Shown here: positions 45,513-56,469 of the stretch, piece after piece | Position numbering within the stretch: position 1 is the first letter of the stretch | Layout of the letters: every line of letters starts with the position of its first letter | NCBI GenBank assembly: GCA_033558025.1 | Contig: JAUCEF010000001.1 | Coordinates: forward strand, 2,418,001 to 2,482,000 | Source of the DNA: Phytophthora sp. 'mugwort' | Taxonomy: Eukaryota; Oomycota; Peronosporomycetes; Peronosporales; Peronosporaceae | Length of the DNA: 64,000 bases | Reading direction: 5' to 3' | Notes under the pieces: model-generated | Database searches by the model: none | What the model was told of the DNA's origin: nothing | The model's input: only the letters and a program-made list of their open reading frames with translations | Made by a program: the position numbers and the translations under genes

Positions 45513-45950
45513 ATGCGTTTGGGGCCTGATGAACGATATGGATGGTGGGAAGATATGATGCTGATGGAAATCGGAATGTTGCATCGGTTCATGGCGCGCT
45601 TCCACACGGATGCGATGGGATCTATGGAAACGGTCTCCAAGAGCGGCGCTCAGTACAGCCTAACGTTTGTAGACAACTATTCGCGGCTCGTGGTAGCCTA
45701 CTTCCTGAAGGCCAAGAGTGATGTCGCTAACAAGCTGGTCGAGTTCAAGGTGCTCTACGAGAACCAGTGGGGTGAACGGCTGAAGTGTCTACGGTCGGAC
45801 AAAGGCACGGAGTACGTGAACAAGAAGGTAGCCGAAGTGTGCAACCGGAACGATATCATGCATCGGCGGACTGTGCCGTACAACCCTCAACAAAATGGGG
45901 TGGCGGAACGCATGAACCGTACCATCATGGAGAAGGCACGCAGCGTTGAT
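45513..45950 (+). pseudogene. Copia-type integrase core fragment
   Basis: Contains HTDAMG, YSLTFVDNYSRLVVAYFLK, LRSDKGTEYVN and PYNPQQNGVAERMNRT, the D-D-E catalytic contexts of a Ty1/Copia integrase. The frame is intact over about 145 codons, then stops resembling integrase at about 45,950 where a minus-strand gag begins. Reverse transcriptase and RNase H are missing. Confidence 0.75.
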
Positions 45951-47594
45951 CCTCTTCTTCGTCGGCACCGTTCTCCAAGAGAAATACGGAGTTCCGCGAC
46001 CATCTCGACCGTTCCGCTTCCGGATGGAACACCGAGCGATCATCTTGGAACGCTTGCGGTGGAGGCTGGTACTCGACCAACTCTAGCCTGGTAGAAGCGG
46101 ACGGTTCTGGAGGCGGTAGCTGGTTGGAAACGCACTTGCTTCTCCTCGTCCCTGTCCGACTCTTCGGCGTCGCTAGCGTAGTACGCGCGGCCTGGCTCTT
46201 TCGGACGGAAACGATTTCTGGGCTGATTGTCCGCCCGGAAGTCTCGTCCCCGGGGCGGAGGCGTCTCAAAACCGTCATCGTGACCAAGGTCCTCGTGCTG
46301 TTTCAGGATGTACTCCAAATCTTCCAAACGCCGAATCCTCTGACCTTGCAAGGTCGTTCGGAGCCGTCAGTCAGTCAGCTTCTTGATGAGCACCTCGATG
46401 TGTCGATCGCGCAGCTTCTTGGACGACGTGAAGTCAATATCCGCTCGATCGGCAGCCCTGATCAGACGGTATTAAAACTCCCGCAGCGTTTCTGACTCCG
46501 CTGGGACGCTATATAATACCTCTCGGCATGTATCGATGACGTGTCCTTGCAGTAGTAGGTTTTGAACTCCCGTCGGAATTTCTTCCAGTTGGAGCGGACT
46601 TCCAGCCGGAGACTTGACAGCCAATTCCGAACGGAGGATTGAAGCTTGAGCTTGAGCTGGTACAGTTTGACCTTGTCAGCCCAACCGCCCGCCATTGCGG
46701 TCGCTTGGAATTTTTCCAGCCAGCGGGATCGGTCAGTTGGATCAGCCTTCTCGTCGAAGGCCAGAAGCGAGTTCGCGCTGACGAATGGGTTAATGGTAAA
46801 CATCGTGGTCCCATCGGCCGACGTCTGGGTCGTGACATTCGGAACGGCATTCTCGAAAGAACTGCTGTCCGAGCTATCGGAGCTGTTGCCATCGTCGTCA
46901 TCATCTTCACCAAAACTTGGATCGGAGTCCGGCGGGTCATCGCGACGGCGAGACCGCTTGGACATTTCCTTTCCGGCGGCCGGTTTCTTGGACTCCGGTT
47001 GGGGTGTAGTACTCCTTCTGGACGACATCAGGCGTTTGGACGGCCGCTTTCCGTCCGGAGCCGGGACAGAATTTCCACGGCCGGTTTTCCAGACGGCGGT
47101 TCCGACTTCGCAGGCGCAGCCTTGGCTTTCACAGCAGCGTCGTCCTTGGACTTCGCAAGATTGATTCCTAGGATGGTTGCTTGGAGCTGAGCCGCAAAGG
47201 GTTCGTCGGCGTTCTTCACGTCCGATTCTTCACGTCGCATGTTTACGCCACCCTTGATTACTCCGCTGGACACTGGGTGCAAAGTTGCACGACCAACCTC
47301 TTGAGTTGCAGGATCAGATTTGGAAATCGGTTGTGTTTCTTGGGCATTGACGTAGTACGGAGGTCGCACAGCTGATTGGCCAGATGTATGGATATTCTTG
47401 GCCGCCTCACGTTCACGTTCATACTCAATCCGAAGTTCCACAAGCTGCTGCTGCGCCGCCGTCACCATCGCTGCCTGCCGCTGCGCCCTCGCTCTCCAAG
47501 TGGGCCTGTAGTTGGGCCTCCACCTGGGCCTGGTACTCGGCAAGCTTCGCGTCCGCACGCTCACATTCCAGCTGTATGGCTTCTGCATGAGCAT
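45950..47594 (-). pseudogene. Retroelement gag (Gypsy-type), minus strand
   Basis: Three frames: 47,594-47,028 (coiled-coil-like, QQQLVELRIEYEREREAA), 47,028-46,462 (acidic stretch FGEDDDDDGNSSD, then DRSRWLEKFQATAMAGGW and LKLKLQSSVRNWLSSL, a Ty3-type Gag core), and 46,351-46,040 (basic, RPKEPGRAYY). Frameshifts lie between them. No pol follows because the fragment ends at about 45,950 against the Copia integrase. Confidence 0.65.
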
Positions 47595-48526
47595 GCTCGA
47601 ACGTCTCCTCCGCGGTACCGATCCGATCGAGGGCTGATCTTGATCGATTACGGTCCGCTGGATATTGATCAGAGTCGATCCAGGCCGGCCGCGATCTGCA
47701 TGTCACCGACCGGTCTTAATCCACGACCCTTAACTCCAATCTTGATATCTGGCACCGATCCGATCTGAGTCGACCAGGACTAAACGTGGTCCGATCCGCA
47801 TGTCGCTGATCGGTCTTGATCTTCATACCTTGCCCGGATCTGGTCTAAGCTCGGCCATGATTGAGGATCGATCGGAAGTGACTGTGATCATATAAAGAGT
47901 AGATCGGTCACGATCTGCCAATCGCCAGTAAGTTTCGTCCTTCACATGATCTGCGTCCTTTACGTGATATCCATCCAACCTGGGTTGCTGTCAAATTCGC
48001 TTTCCGCCCCCTGTCATTTGTCCTCCGGTTGATTCTTCCGCCTATCTCGCAGACCGGCTCGTTGCCACGGGGGATGACATTCTTATTCGACGCTTCTCCA
48101 CACTTCCCCTCGCACGGGTTTACCTTCAGCCTCAACGGCTTGGGGTAGACCGGTTTCGGCTCTGCGGCCGGAATCTGCAGGTTGCTCCGAACGTGTTCGA
48201 TGAACCTCTTCTCGCACATGTCGAACGCGTCACTTGCTCGACCTGCTCAGCTTGCGTGGACGACGCCTAGCTGTGCAAGGCATCCATACCAAAGATGCCG
48301 TTCATCTTACGAACGGATTCAAATCCCGAGTCGTTCAATGGGGAAACTCATTCCGGTCGATGTTGCTAGGACCTCAGAGGTTTCAGGTAGTAGCCCGCGT
48401 AAGAGTGGATTGACTACAAGTGCTACAGTGCGACGGGGCACACAACACCTTGCGCGCAGGAAGAGTGACTTTCGGAATGTATACAGCTCTCAGTGAACGG
48501 CAGTTCACAAGTCCCTGGTCTGAGGG
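47595..48526. other. Unassigned repeat DNA
   Basis: From 47,630 to 47,900 short phrases such as GATCGGTCTTGATC and GATCCGATC recur, giving a degenerate repeat. A minus frame (48,219-47,908) has CEKRFIEHVRSNLQIP and NPCEGKCGEA with several Cys, possibly another gag remnant. No clear gene. Confidence 0.35.
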
Positions 48527-48925
48527 GACTGTTACAAAATAGGTAGATATAAGACTGAATATATTTATAGGTGATTTCCTTTAATACGCCTGCATACTAA
48601 CTAAAAGTCACCTATAAAAGTAGCCTAGATGTTATCCTATTGGGTGGTTCTGAGGTCTTTGTACCATATGTGTGGTACTCATCGGTGACATTATTACTGT
48701 GACGTCATAGTGATGTTGGCTACATCACTAGGGGTACTTGGGTACACCATTCGGAAGAGTGAGTTGGCACTCTTCATGTAACCCCGCTACATCTGGAGTC
48801 ATAGAATAGCTTAAAATGAATCTAAGACACTCTTGTACATGGCTGGTACGTTAACCCCAAACTCGTGTCTTGTCGTTAAGACTGACAGTGTTTTGCGCCA
48901 TCTCATATTGTATCAAAGGTTCAAC
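48527..48925 (+). repeat. Possible solo or 3' LTR
   Basis: Begins TGTTACAAAATAGG directly after a purine-rich TGAGGGGAC, as at the start of a 3' LTR. The sequence is non-coding and AT-richer than its surroundings. The right end near 48,925 is a guess and no partner LTR is in the window. Confidence 0.35.
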
Positions 48926-48929
48926 TAGC

Positions 48930-49260
48930 CGAGCGCCGCCCGCTTTGCGGACGGTGTGTGCGTGTTGGGTCCCAACCCGTTCCGCTCGCTCAAGGGTTCG
49001 TTCCATACTGAGAAAAGCTACCTACGCTTCGCTCCGGTAGTAACGTCTCCGCTACGATTGCAGATGCTCGCTGTGCTACTCGCCGTGTTAGGATACTAAG
49101 TGAGATACCTACGCCTTCGGCATAGGTAGGAATCGCGGGCCCTCTGGTCCCGCTATACACGAAAAAGTTTTGGCGAGGCCGCCTTCGCTTCGTTCGGCAG
49201 CAATTTTAGCCAATTGAGCCAATGGGAGGCCGCCTCGCTGCGCTCGGCAGCAATTAAAAT
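48930..49260. repeat. GC-rich block of short hairpins and repeats
   Basis: Contains several short inverted repeats (for example CCGCCCGCTTTGCGGACGG and ACCTACGCCTTCGGCATAGG) and a repeated unit, GAGGCCGCC...TCGGCAGCAATT, at about 49,175 and 49,228. A similar style of sequence is found at 60,940-61,150. The type of element is not recognised. Confidence 0.5.
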
Positions 49261-49667
49261 GTACATGGCTTTTAACCGTCACGCTCGGCTATTTTTTTTG
49301 TAATTTCGGGCATAGTTTTTGCAGTCCGGACGTAGTAGCAGTCGGTGTGATAGGTGAGTGAATTGTTGCAATCGCCGAGGGAAAGGGTGCCAAAAGAGAG
49401 GCTGGGGTGACAGGGAAGGAGTGACAGGACGGACAGACAGGTTGCTTTTTTTAGTAAGGAGGGAATAGCAGTCGGTGATATTTTGCGGAATGTACAGTAC
49501 ACCAAAAACGGTCAGTCACAACATGTTCGGACAAATCACACACACTGGACCACCATTTGTCCAAAGAAAAGAAGTGACGTGGGCGCTCACTCCAAAACTG
49601 AGCCAAGCCGACGAGACGACGAAGCAGTAGCAACCGCCCAAGGAGGAGGACAACTGCCACAATCCAA

Positions 49668-51108
49668 ATGAAGGCAGGCTACCAGCCGTATGGACGCGTA
49701 AGCTCCCGCGGAGACGTGCGGCGAGGCGCTGGGTGGGACCTACGCGTGGCGGTGCTCATGATCTTCCCCGTCATCTGCCTCGTTGTGGTGCTCTACGAAT
49801 TCCTCTACCTGCAGGAGTACGCAGACAGCGGCGCCGCAGTAGACGCCTCCGTCGAGGATCGCAGCCTTCACTTGCGCGCTGATAAGGAGGTGGCCCCCAC
49901 GGCCGTTCCGGAGCCCACGGACCCGCCGTCGATTGTCAACGGACGCAGCACCATCATCTTGGTCGCCAACTACCGCGACTCGACGAGGTCCGCGATCCTC
50001 TTGTCGTGCTCTAGTCTCTTCTGCTACAAGGACCATATCTGAATGTACTGTGTTGCTATACTTGTCGATAACCCAGGTGCTCGGAGACATTGCGCTCGAT
50101 CTTTGACAACGCCGTGGCACCCGACAACATTAAGATCAGCATCTACGACCAGATCTACCCGGCGGAGAACGAACGCCAGTGTGTGGACGTCTTCTGCGAA
50201 CTTATGGGCGAGGAGTACTGTCGCCGATCGCAGATCGTATCGTCCCAGATCGACGCTGTCAATGCGACGGTGGGGTGTTTTTTTATATGCAGCTCGCTGC
50301 GTCTGTTCTGGTGCTGATTGGATTGGTTTCTTTTCTTTCTTTCACAATGTAGGGCCCCACTGCCGCCCGATATGAGACCGAGAAGGCCATCACGGACGAG
50401 GATTTCTGCATGACGATCGACTCGCACTTGATATTCATCCCTGATTGGGACGAGAAGATCATTGCGCAGTGGGATTCGCTGGAGAACCCTAACGCTATCA
50501 TCTCGGTTTACCCAAAGTCCACGGAGCACTTGACGAACCACGACGTGGACGACAAAGTGCAACTCATGTGCATGTCTCGCATTGAGACGCAGGACCCAGA
50601 TTCCATGGTGCAGTACGCGGCCCCTAAGTGGATCGACAAGAAGGACACACCGAAACCGCGGCTGATGTCGCAGCTCGCCGGAGGATTCAACTTTGGGGGA
50701 TGCAAACAGGCGAAGGAAGTGCGCAACGACCCGCATACGCCGTACCTCTTCCACGGCGAAGAGTATTCTCGCGCTTCACGGCTGTGGACTGCTGGTTATG
50801 ACTTCTACGTGCCATCGGAAGACATCGCTTACCACTGGTATGAAAAGAGGAAGGTGGTGTGGGAGCGCGACTGGAGCCAGCGCTACGTAATACAGCAGCC
50901 GTCCAAGCGCCGCATTCGCTATAGCCTGGGACTCCCTGTCACGAAGGAGGACTTCGATCGCACAGACCTGGACAAGTTCACGCTGGGCACAAAGCGGACG
51001 TTCGAGCAGTGGAAAAATTTCTCGGGTATTGACCCGCTGGCGAAGTTTAGTGCAAGCGATGCTATCCAGTTTAGCAACTGCCACGAACTGGAGTACGTTC
51101 CGTACTAA
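49668..51108 (+). CDS. Skp1-type GlcNAc transferase (GT60-like), three exons
   Basis: Exons 49,668-49,987, 50,077-50,269 and 50,353-51,108, joined by GT-AG introns of 89 and 83 bp; 422 residues. A short cytosolic N-terminus is followed by one membrane anchor (residues about 25-47, VAVLMIFPVICLVVVLYEFL), so a type II Golgi enzyme topology is likely, although some members of this family act in the cytosol. The catalytic part starts STIILVANYRD, then after intron 2 GPTAARYETEKA, and FCMTIDSHLIFIPDWD with the DSH metal/nucleotide-sugar motif. LAGGFNFGG and PYLFHGEEYSRASRLWTAGYD are also typical of the GlcNAc family (PF11397). Known members add GlcNAc to hydroxyproline of Skp1, part of an oxygen-sensing pathway; the substrate here is inferred. 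The gene appears intact amid dead transposons. Confidence 0.82.
49988..50076 (+). other. Intron 1 of the GlcNAc transferase gene
   Basis: GTCCGCG...AACCCAG, 89 bp. Splicing restores an Arg codon (AG|G) and the reading DSTRCSETLRSIF. Without splicing the frame meets a TGA at 50,039. Confidence 0.8.
50270..50352 (+). other. Intron 2 of the GlcNAc transferase gene
   Basis: GTGGGGTG...ACAATGTAG, 83 bp, phase 0. Splicing joins ...AVNAT to GPTAARYE, the conserved family junction. Confidence 0.8.
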
Positions 51109-51291
51109 TCACGCATGTTGTAGCACCAACAGCATTAGTAAACGTTGAGGTGTGATGAGTCTGTCGGAAGTACGAGCGCATCGCCGGTCATTCATTGGAT
51201 TTCAAGTATTAGAGCGTCTTTTGGTTTGGCCAAAAGAGCCACTCATTGAAGCCTCCACCTTGTCAATGACCATCACTCTTTGTCACCTACC

Positions 51292-51996
51292 TGCAGTTTT
51301 TGGATGTCGTAAACCAGAAGGTGCAAAGCATGTCGGAGGTGCTGAAGCGCCTCAACCCGAGGCGTATGGCGCTCGTGCTCGCGCTACTCGCGTACGCTCG
51401 CAACACTGAGCGCGACCTTCGTGAGCAACACGCCCTGCTACATCAGAAGACCCTTGTTTTCCCTGGCTCGAGCATGTTCTGGCAGCCATGAAATACACGT
51501 CAACACGCAGCTTATCGCGAGCTCCGAGTACCTTTTGTGCCTCGTGAAGCTTCAGTTGGCGACGAGGATCGGCCGATTGTTGGCATGGACGCCTCGAGAT
51601 TGTCGAGTCAACTTTAGCTACGCGCCTCACGAACGCAACATGCTCGACATGTACGGAGCCCAGGAGCGGGGGCGAGAGACAGAAGACAGCTACACCAGCC
51701 AAGCCAGCACTGGTCTTCATGCACGGAGGTGCGTGGTCTTTGGCCACAAAGTGGCAGTCCGTGCCCGTATGTCCGTGGGGAAGTATCTGGCCACACACGG
51801 CTTCTTGGTGGCAGTCAGTAACTACAATACGTTCCCCCATGGCTCGGTGGTAGACATGATTGAGGACGCTGAGAATGCTATACGAAGCTGTAAAGGGCAA
51901 CCAGTGCTGCCGTTGTTTACACAAGCTACTGTATTGCATGGGTCAGGTCTTCTGGGTGAAGGAGAGCTGTCGCTCACTAGCGGCATACTCTTCTGA
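51292..51996 (+). pseudogene. Alpha/beta hydrolase (isoprenylcysteine methylesterase-like) remnant
   Basis: N-terminal piece with a hydrophobic helix (RMALVLALLAYAR), then in another frame VNFSYAPHERNMLDMYG. At 51,690-51,740 a third frame gives KPALVFMHGGAWS with the oxyanion-hole HGGAW motif, and then the second frame resumes with ATHGFLVAVSNYNTFPHGSVVDM. This order is typical of alpha/beta hydrolases such as isoprenylcysteine methylesterase. The nucleophile elbow (GxSxG) and the His end are absent; the sequence stops at 51,996. Two or more frameshifts and the missing active site make it a pseudogene. Confidence 0.6.
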
Positions 51997-52186
51997 GTGG
52001 ACACTCTTCAGGATGGACGTGTGGGAGGGAGCCTTGGCTCTTGTCAGTAGTATATACTGGAAGATATCGCCGGCAGTGTGTTTACTTAACATTATTTTAC
52101 AGAGAGAGTAGGTTTAATCGTTTCTAATACTCAGTTCGTGTTTCTAACCAGACAACCAATCGATAGCCTCAGAGTTAGGGATCAAC

Positions 52187-52628
52187 TATGATAGTTGAAC
52201 TATCACATATTAACCATGTCTGAGAGGGGTTGAAGCTTCTTCAACGATAGCTGGTGGGCGACAAGGCTTACCGGCAGGGATTAATAGCATTTACTTACAA
52301 CAAATAACGCGTTGATAAGTGATATTAGTGTTTATCTTAGAAATTATCAATTTCTAGGTTTTCTTAAACTACGGTAATATTGAGGGTTGATGGGTTTTGG
52401 TACTGTGTACCAGTAACCGGTTAACCCGAACCGGTCCAACACGATCCCGTGATGATTATGGAACGTTGTTTACGCAACCAATGATTAGACGAATAGAATG
52501 ATTGGACAAGTGCGGAGTGTTGATGATTGGACGCACTAAATGATTGGATGCAGGACTGCATATCTATGTGGTAGACTAGGTAATGTAAGCTCCGATAAAT
52601 CAATCACTTTCGAATCTTCCTTCTTCAG
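52187..52628 (+). repeat. Probable Copia 5' LTR/leader
   Basis: Non-coding DNA directly before the Copia gag, containing a palindromic TGATAGTTGAACTATCA near its left end and a repeated ATGATTGGA phrase (52,498-52,550). An end at TTCTTCA (about 52,628) is possible. With no second LTR in the window the limits cannot be proven. Confidence 0.35.
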
Positions 52629-52739
52629 CTCAAGTGGTCTTCACTCCGGTCCTCGCACCAAGAGCAGAACTCCCTTCGCTCCGTCCAAGCTTCGCTTATC
52701 AAGATCCATACCTTCTATCAGGTTATGAGCTGAAGCACC

Positions 52740-55700
52740 ATTTCCTCTGCCCGAGAAGTCTCGACCAAGGTCTTCATCGACAACTTCAACGGAGACAACT
52801 ACGCGACGTGGAACCGCTACATAGGTGGCGTGTTCCTGAACAAGTCGGTTTGGCATGTCGTGAACCGGGAGACGACGCCAAGCTTCACGGACTCCCGGGC
52901 CAAGGACGACTACTTTCTAGTCGAGAAACATCGCGTTCGGCCTGATGCTGCTCCACATCGACGGAGACTACCACCACGTGGTTGATGATTGCGAGGAAGC
53001 CTGGGTATCGTGGGCGCGCTTGAAGACGCTTTACGGTGGATCGCAGAAGGCTGTCGGATCTACCTGAAGCGCCAGCTCTTCAGCATGGACATGACGGAAG
53101 GCGGCAATGTCTTGCACCATTGCAACAAAGTCCTGAACATCAACGCCAAGCTCAGCAGCATCGGCGCCACGATGGAGGACGAGGATGTGGCGATCTGCTT
53201 GCTGCGTAGTCTCCCAAAGAGCTACGAGAACGTCGTGCTGAACTTGGAGATGAGCGATGTAGAGCTGCGGTCGCAAGAACTTGTGAAGGTGCTCGCGAAC
53301 GAGCATATCAAGTGGCAAGGCGAGAATACGGCGACGGTGAAGAGTGAGAACGCGGACAAGGCGTTCAACACTGACCGTGAGCCTCGTCAATGCATGTACT
53401 GCGGGAAATTGGGGCACGTCATTGACAAGTGCTGGACCAAGCAGAAGGACGAGAATCGAGGGCCAAGACGCGGCGGCAACGGCCGTGGACGCGGGGCCAA
53501 AAATATCCAGTGGAGAAACGACAGCGACGGCTACGACAACGACTACGATCGAGTGGTTTTCGCGGTTTCCCTGGAACGTGGAGTTTCGACGGACAAGAAT
53601 GTGTCGGGGATGTGGGCGGTCGACAGCGGTGCCACGCACCATATTTGCAACGACAAGTCCAAGTTCGCCAATTTGACCGAACGAAATGAAGGCGAACTTT
53701 CGGTGGCCGACGGCAACAAGGTGTCCATCAAGGGTTTGGGGGCCATCGTGGAAAGAGTGGTCCTGCCCAACGGCGATGAGCGTGAGATCGAGATTAAGAA
53801 CGCCCTTTACGTGCCAAATATTAGCAAGAATCTGCTTTCGGTGCCGCAGATAAACAAGCATGGCAAGTTTCAAGTGATTTTTGACGGCACCGAGATGCAC
53901 GTTTCGCGCAAGGACTTCAATCAAGTGGTGGCGACGGCGGATCTCGTGGATGGACTCTACCGGTTTCGCACACCTCAGCGATCGGCAAATGCGGCGACAA
54001 GTGGAAGGACGGTCGATTTGCACGCGCGTATGGGTCATGTTCCAGTCGAAGTTCTTCGCAAGATGGTCGACACCAAGATGATCAGGGATGCGAAAGCACC
54101 CTCCAAGTCGAGTGGACCAAGTGTGTGTCGTGGTTGCCAGCAAGGCAAAATGGTCCAAAACCCATTCCCAAGCAACCGTGACAAGCGCCGCTACGACACA
54201 TTTGAGCTGCTCCACGTCGACATCTGGGGACCCAAGGAGGAAAATTTGCTTGGCGGCAACAAGTATCTGCTACTGATCGTTGACGAAGCCAGCGGATGCA
54301 TGAAGGGTTTCTGTCTGCGTGCTAAGTCAGAGAGCGAAGACTGCATCACGACGTACATGATGAAGGTACAGACGCAGTTCAGCAATAAGGTCAAGTTTGT
54401 GCGACATGACGGAGGTCGTGAGTTTGCGACCAATTCGCTCAAGGATTTCTACGAAGACGAAGGCATCGAGCAGCAAACCACGGTTCCCTACGCGCACCAG
54501 ACCAACGGCACGGCAGAGCGGGCCATCTGAACTATTGTCACGATCGGCCGCAGCATGCTGCATCACGCCAAGATGGACAAGTGTTTCTGGGCTGAGGCAG
54601 CGATGACGGCCATATATGTGAAGAACCGCCTGCCGTCACCCAAGATCGAGCACAAGACTTCTTTCGAGATCGTTTACAAGTCAAAGCAGAGTGTGAAGCA
54701 CATGCGTGTGTTCGGCTGCCGGACGTACATCCTGACTCCGAAGGAGAAGCGGCTCAAGTGGGATCCCAAGGCTCGCGCCGGATTGTTCCTGGGCTACGAA
54801 GAAGTGTACAAGGCGTATCGACTCTATGACATCGAGGCGGGGCAGGTGGCCATTAGTCGCGATGTAAAATTCGATGAATCAACCTTTGGACTTTCACCGC
54901 CGATTTCTGATGTAGACGTCGACGACCTGGGCTTCGACTCGCTTGACATCAACGATGATGGTCCGCGCCAGACGGAGTACAAACAGGCAGGGAAGCGCAA
55001 GAGCCGCCCGAGTGACGACGATGAAGCTGCCAGAAGACCGCGCGCTGTGGTTCATCGACCTGGACTGGAAGAAGCAAGTGCACCGAACGACTCCCCCAGG
55101 CGAAGAAGAAAAGTCTGGAGATCAAGATGAAGAATTGACTCCATCTGTGTTTTGGCGTACAAGTGCCAACGCGGTCGAAGCAGCTGTGGACTTATCGGAG
55201 CCGTCGACATTCCAAGAAGAGGTCAACGGCCCGGACCAACTGCACTGGCGCAAGGCGATTCGTGCTGAGCTAAAGTCGATGCGACTTCGTGGTGTGTTTC
55301 GTGCTGCCAAGTTGTCCAGCGGACAACGCGCCATCAGTACCAAGTGGGTGTTCAAGATTAAGCGCAAAGCCGACGGATCGATCGAGAAGTACAAGGCGCG
55401 CCTCGTGGCCAAGGGCTTCAAGCAGAAGTACGGCATCGACTACACGGAGACGTTCTCGCCCGTGGTCAAGTACGTGACGCTGTGCATGGTCATCGCGATC
55501 GCCAAGTACTTTGGCTGGCCCCTCGACCAACTACGTGATGACTGCGTTCCTTTACGGGATAATGAAGGAGTTGGTGTCTGCGTGGTTCCAGAGGGTATCG
55601 AGCTGGATGGCGATTCGACTGCTTGGAATTGGCGAAGGCAATCTACGGTCTCAAGCAAGCTTTGCGCGTATGGAACGAGACCTTCGACGAATTCGTATAC

Positions 55701-56460
55701 TCTATCGGCTTTCAAGTTCGGCTTTCGACCTGTGTCTTACATCAAGGTTGTCGATGGTCACTGTGTGTTCGTGCTGGTCTACGTGGACGATGTATTGATC
55801 ACCGGAAGTTCACCCGAGCTGATCTCACGCACGAAGAACGACCTCAAGACACGCTTCGAAATGGCCGACAGCGGCAAATGTTCGTCCTTGGAATCGAGCT
55901 GGTGGACGGCCCGGACGGCAGCGTGACGATGTGCCAGCGGCGTTATGTGGATGATATCCTGAAGCGTTTCGGTATGGACGAGTGCAAGGGTGTGGTGAGT
56001 CCGGTAGACATGAGCATTCGACTGCTTCCAAGTGACGCAGCGACCAAGGTGCTCGCTCCGTTTCGCGAACCTGTCGGTGCCCTCATGCACTTGATGACTG
56101 CTATTCGCCCGGGTATCGCGTACGCAGTGGGCTATGATCGCGCTTCATGGAGAACCCCCAAGAGGAACACTGGTTGCGGTCAAGCGCATCTTTCGCTATC
56201 TGCAAGGCACCAAGACGCATGGAATCTGTTCCAAGCCAGGCAACAAGATCGACTTTCGTGGGTATTCGGATGCGGACTGGGCTGGCGACCTTGCGGACCG
56301 CAAGTCGACTTCCGGCTACACGTTCATGCTGATGGGTACGCCAGTGAGATGGGGCAGCAAGAAGCAGTCAAGTGTTTCGCTGTCTACGAGCGAGGCGGAA
56401 TGCATCGCGCTCAGTCTGGCGATCTAAGAAGGCGAGTGGATTCATCGCCTCCTATCCGAG
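52740..56460 (+). pseudogene. Copia Gag-Pol polyprotein, broken
   Basis: Gag begins with [14 protein letters not shown] (about 52,770) and shifts frame twice near 52,920 and 53,060. The 52,989-54,530 frame (513 codons) carries [14 protein letters not shown] (CCHC), [12 protein letters not shown] (protease), LHARMGHV...CRGCQQGK (integrase zinc region) and [14 protein letters not shown] and NGTAERAI (integrase DDE) up to a TGA at 54,528. Then MLHHAKMDKCFWAEA, RVFGCRTY, and RT (WVFKIKRKADGSIEKYKARLV type) with YVDDVL near 55,781 after frameshifts near 55,540-55,650. RNase H at 56,134-56,427 has SDADWAGDLADRKSTSGY. Mutations are modest, so decay is recent. Confidence 0.88.
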
Positions 56461-56469
56461 ATTTTGGTG

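Noticed and set aside
50155..50754. A 199-codon minus-strand frame in the GlcNAc transferase gene
   Set aside because: It is antisense to conserved catalytic motifs and crosses the intron; no independent support.
53031..54215. A 394-codon open frame on the minus strand inside the Copia pol
   Set aside because: It is the antisense of a well supported Gag-protease-integrase frame with all motifs; its own sequence has no domain and no proper ATG context.
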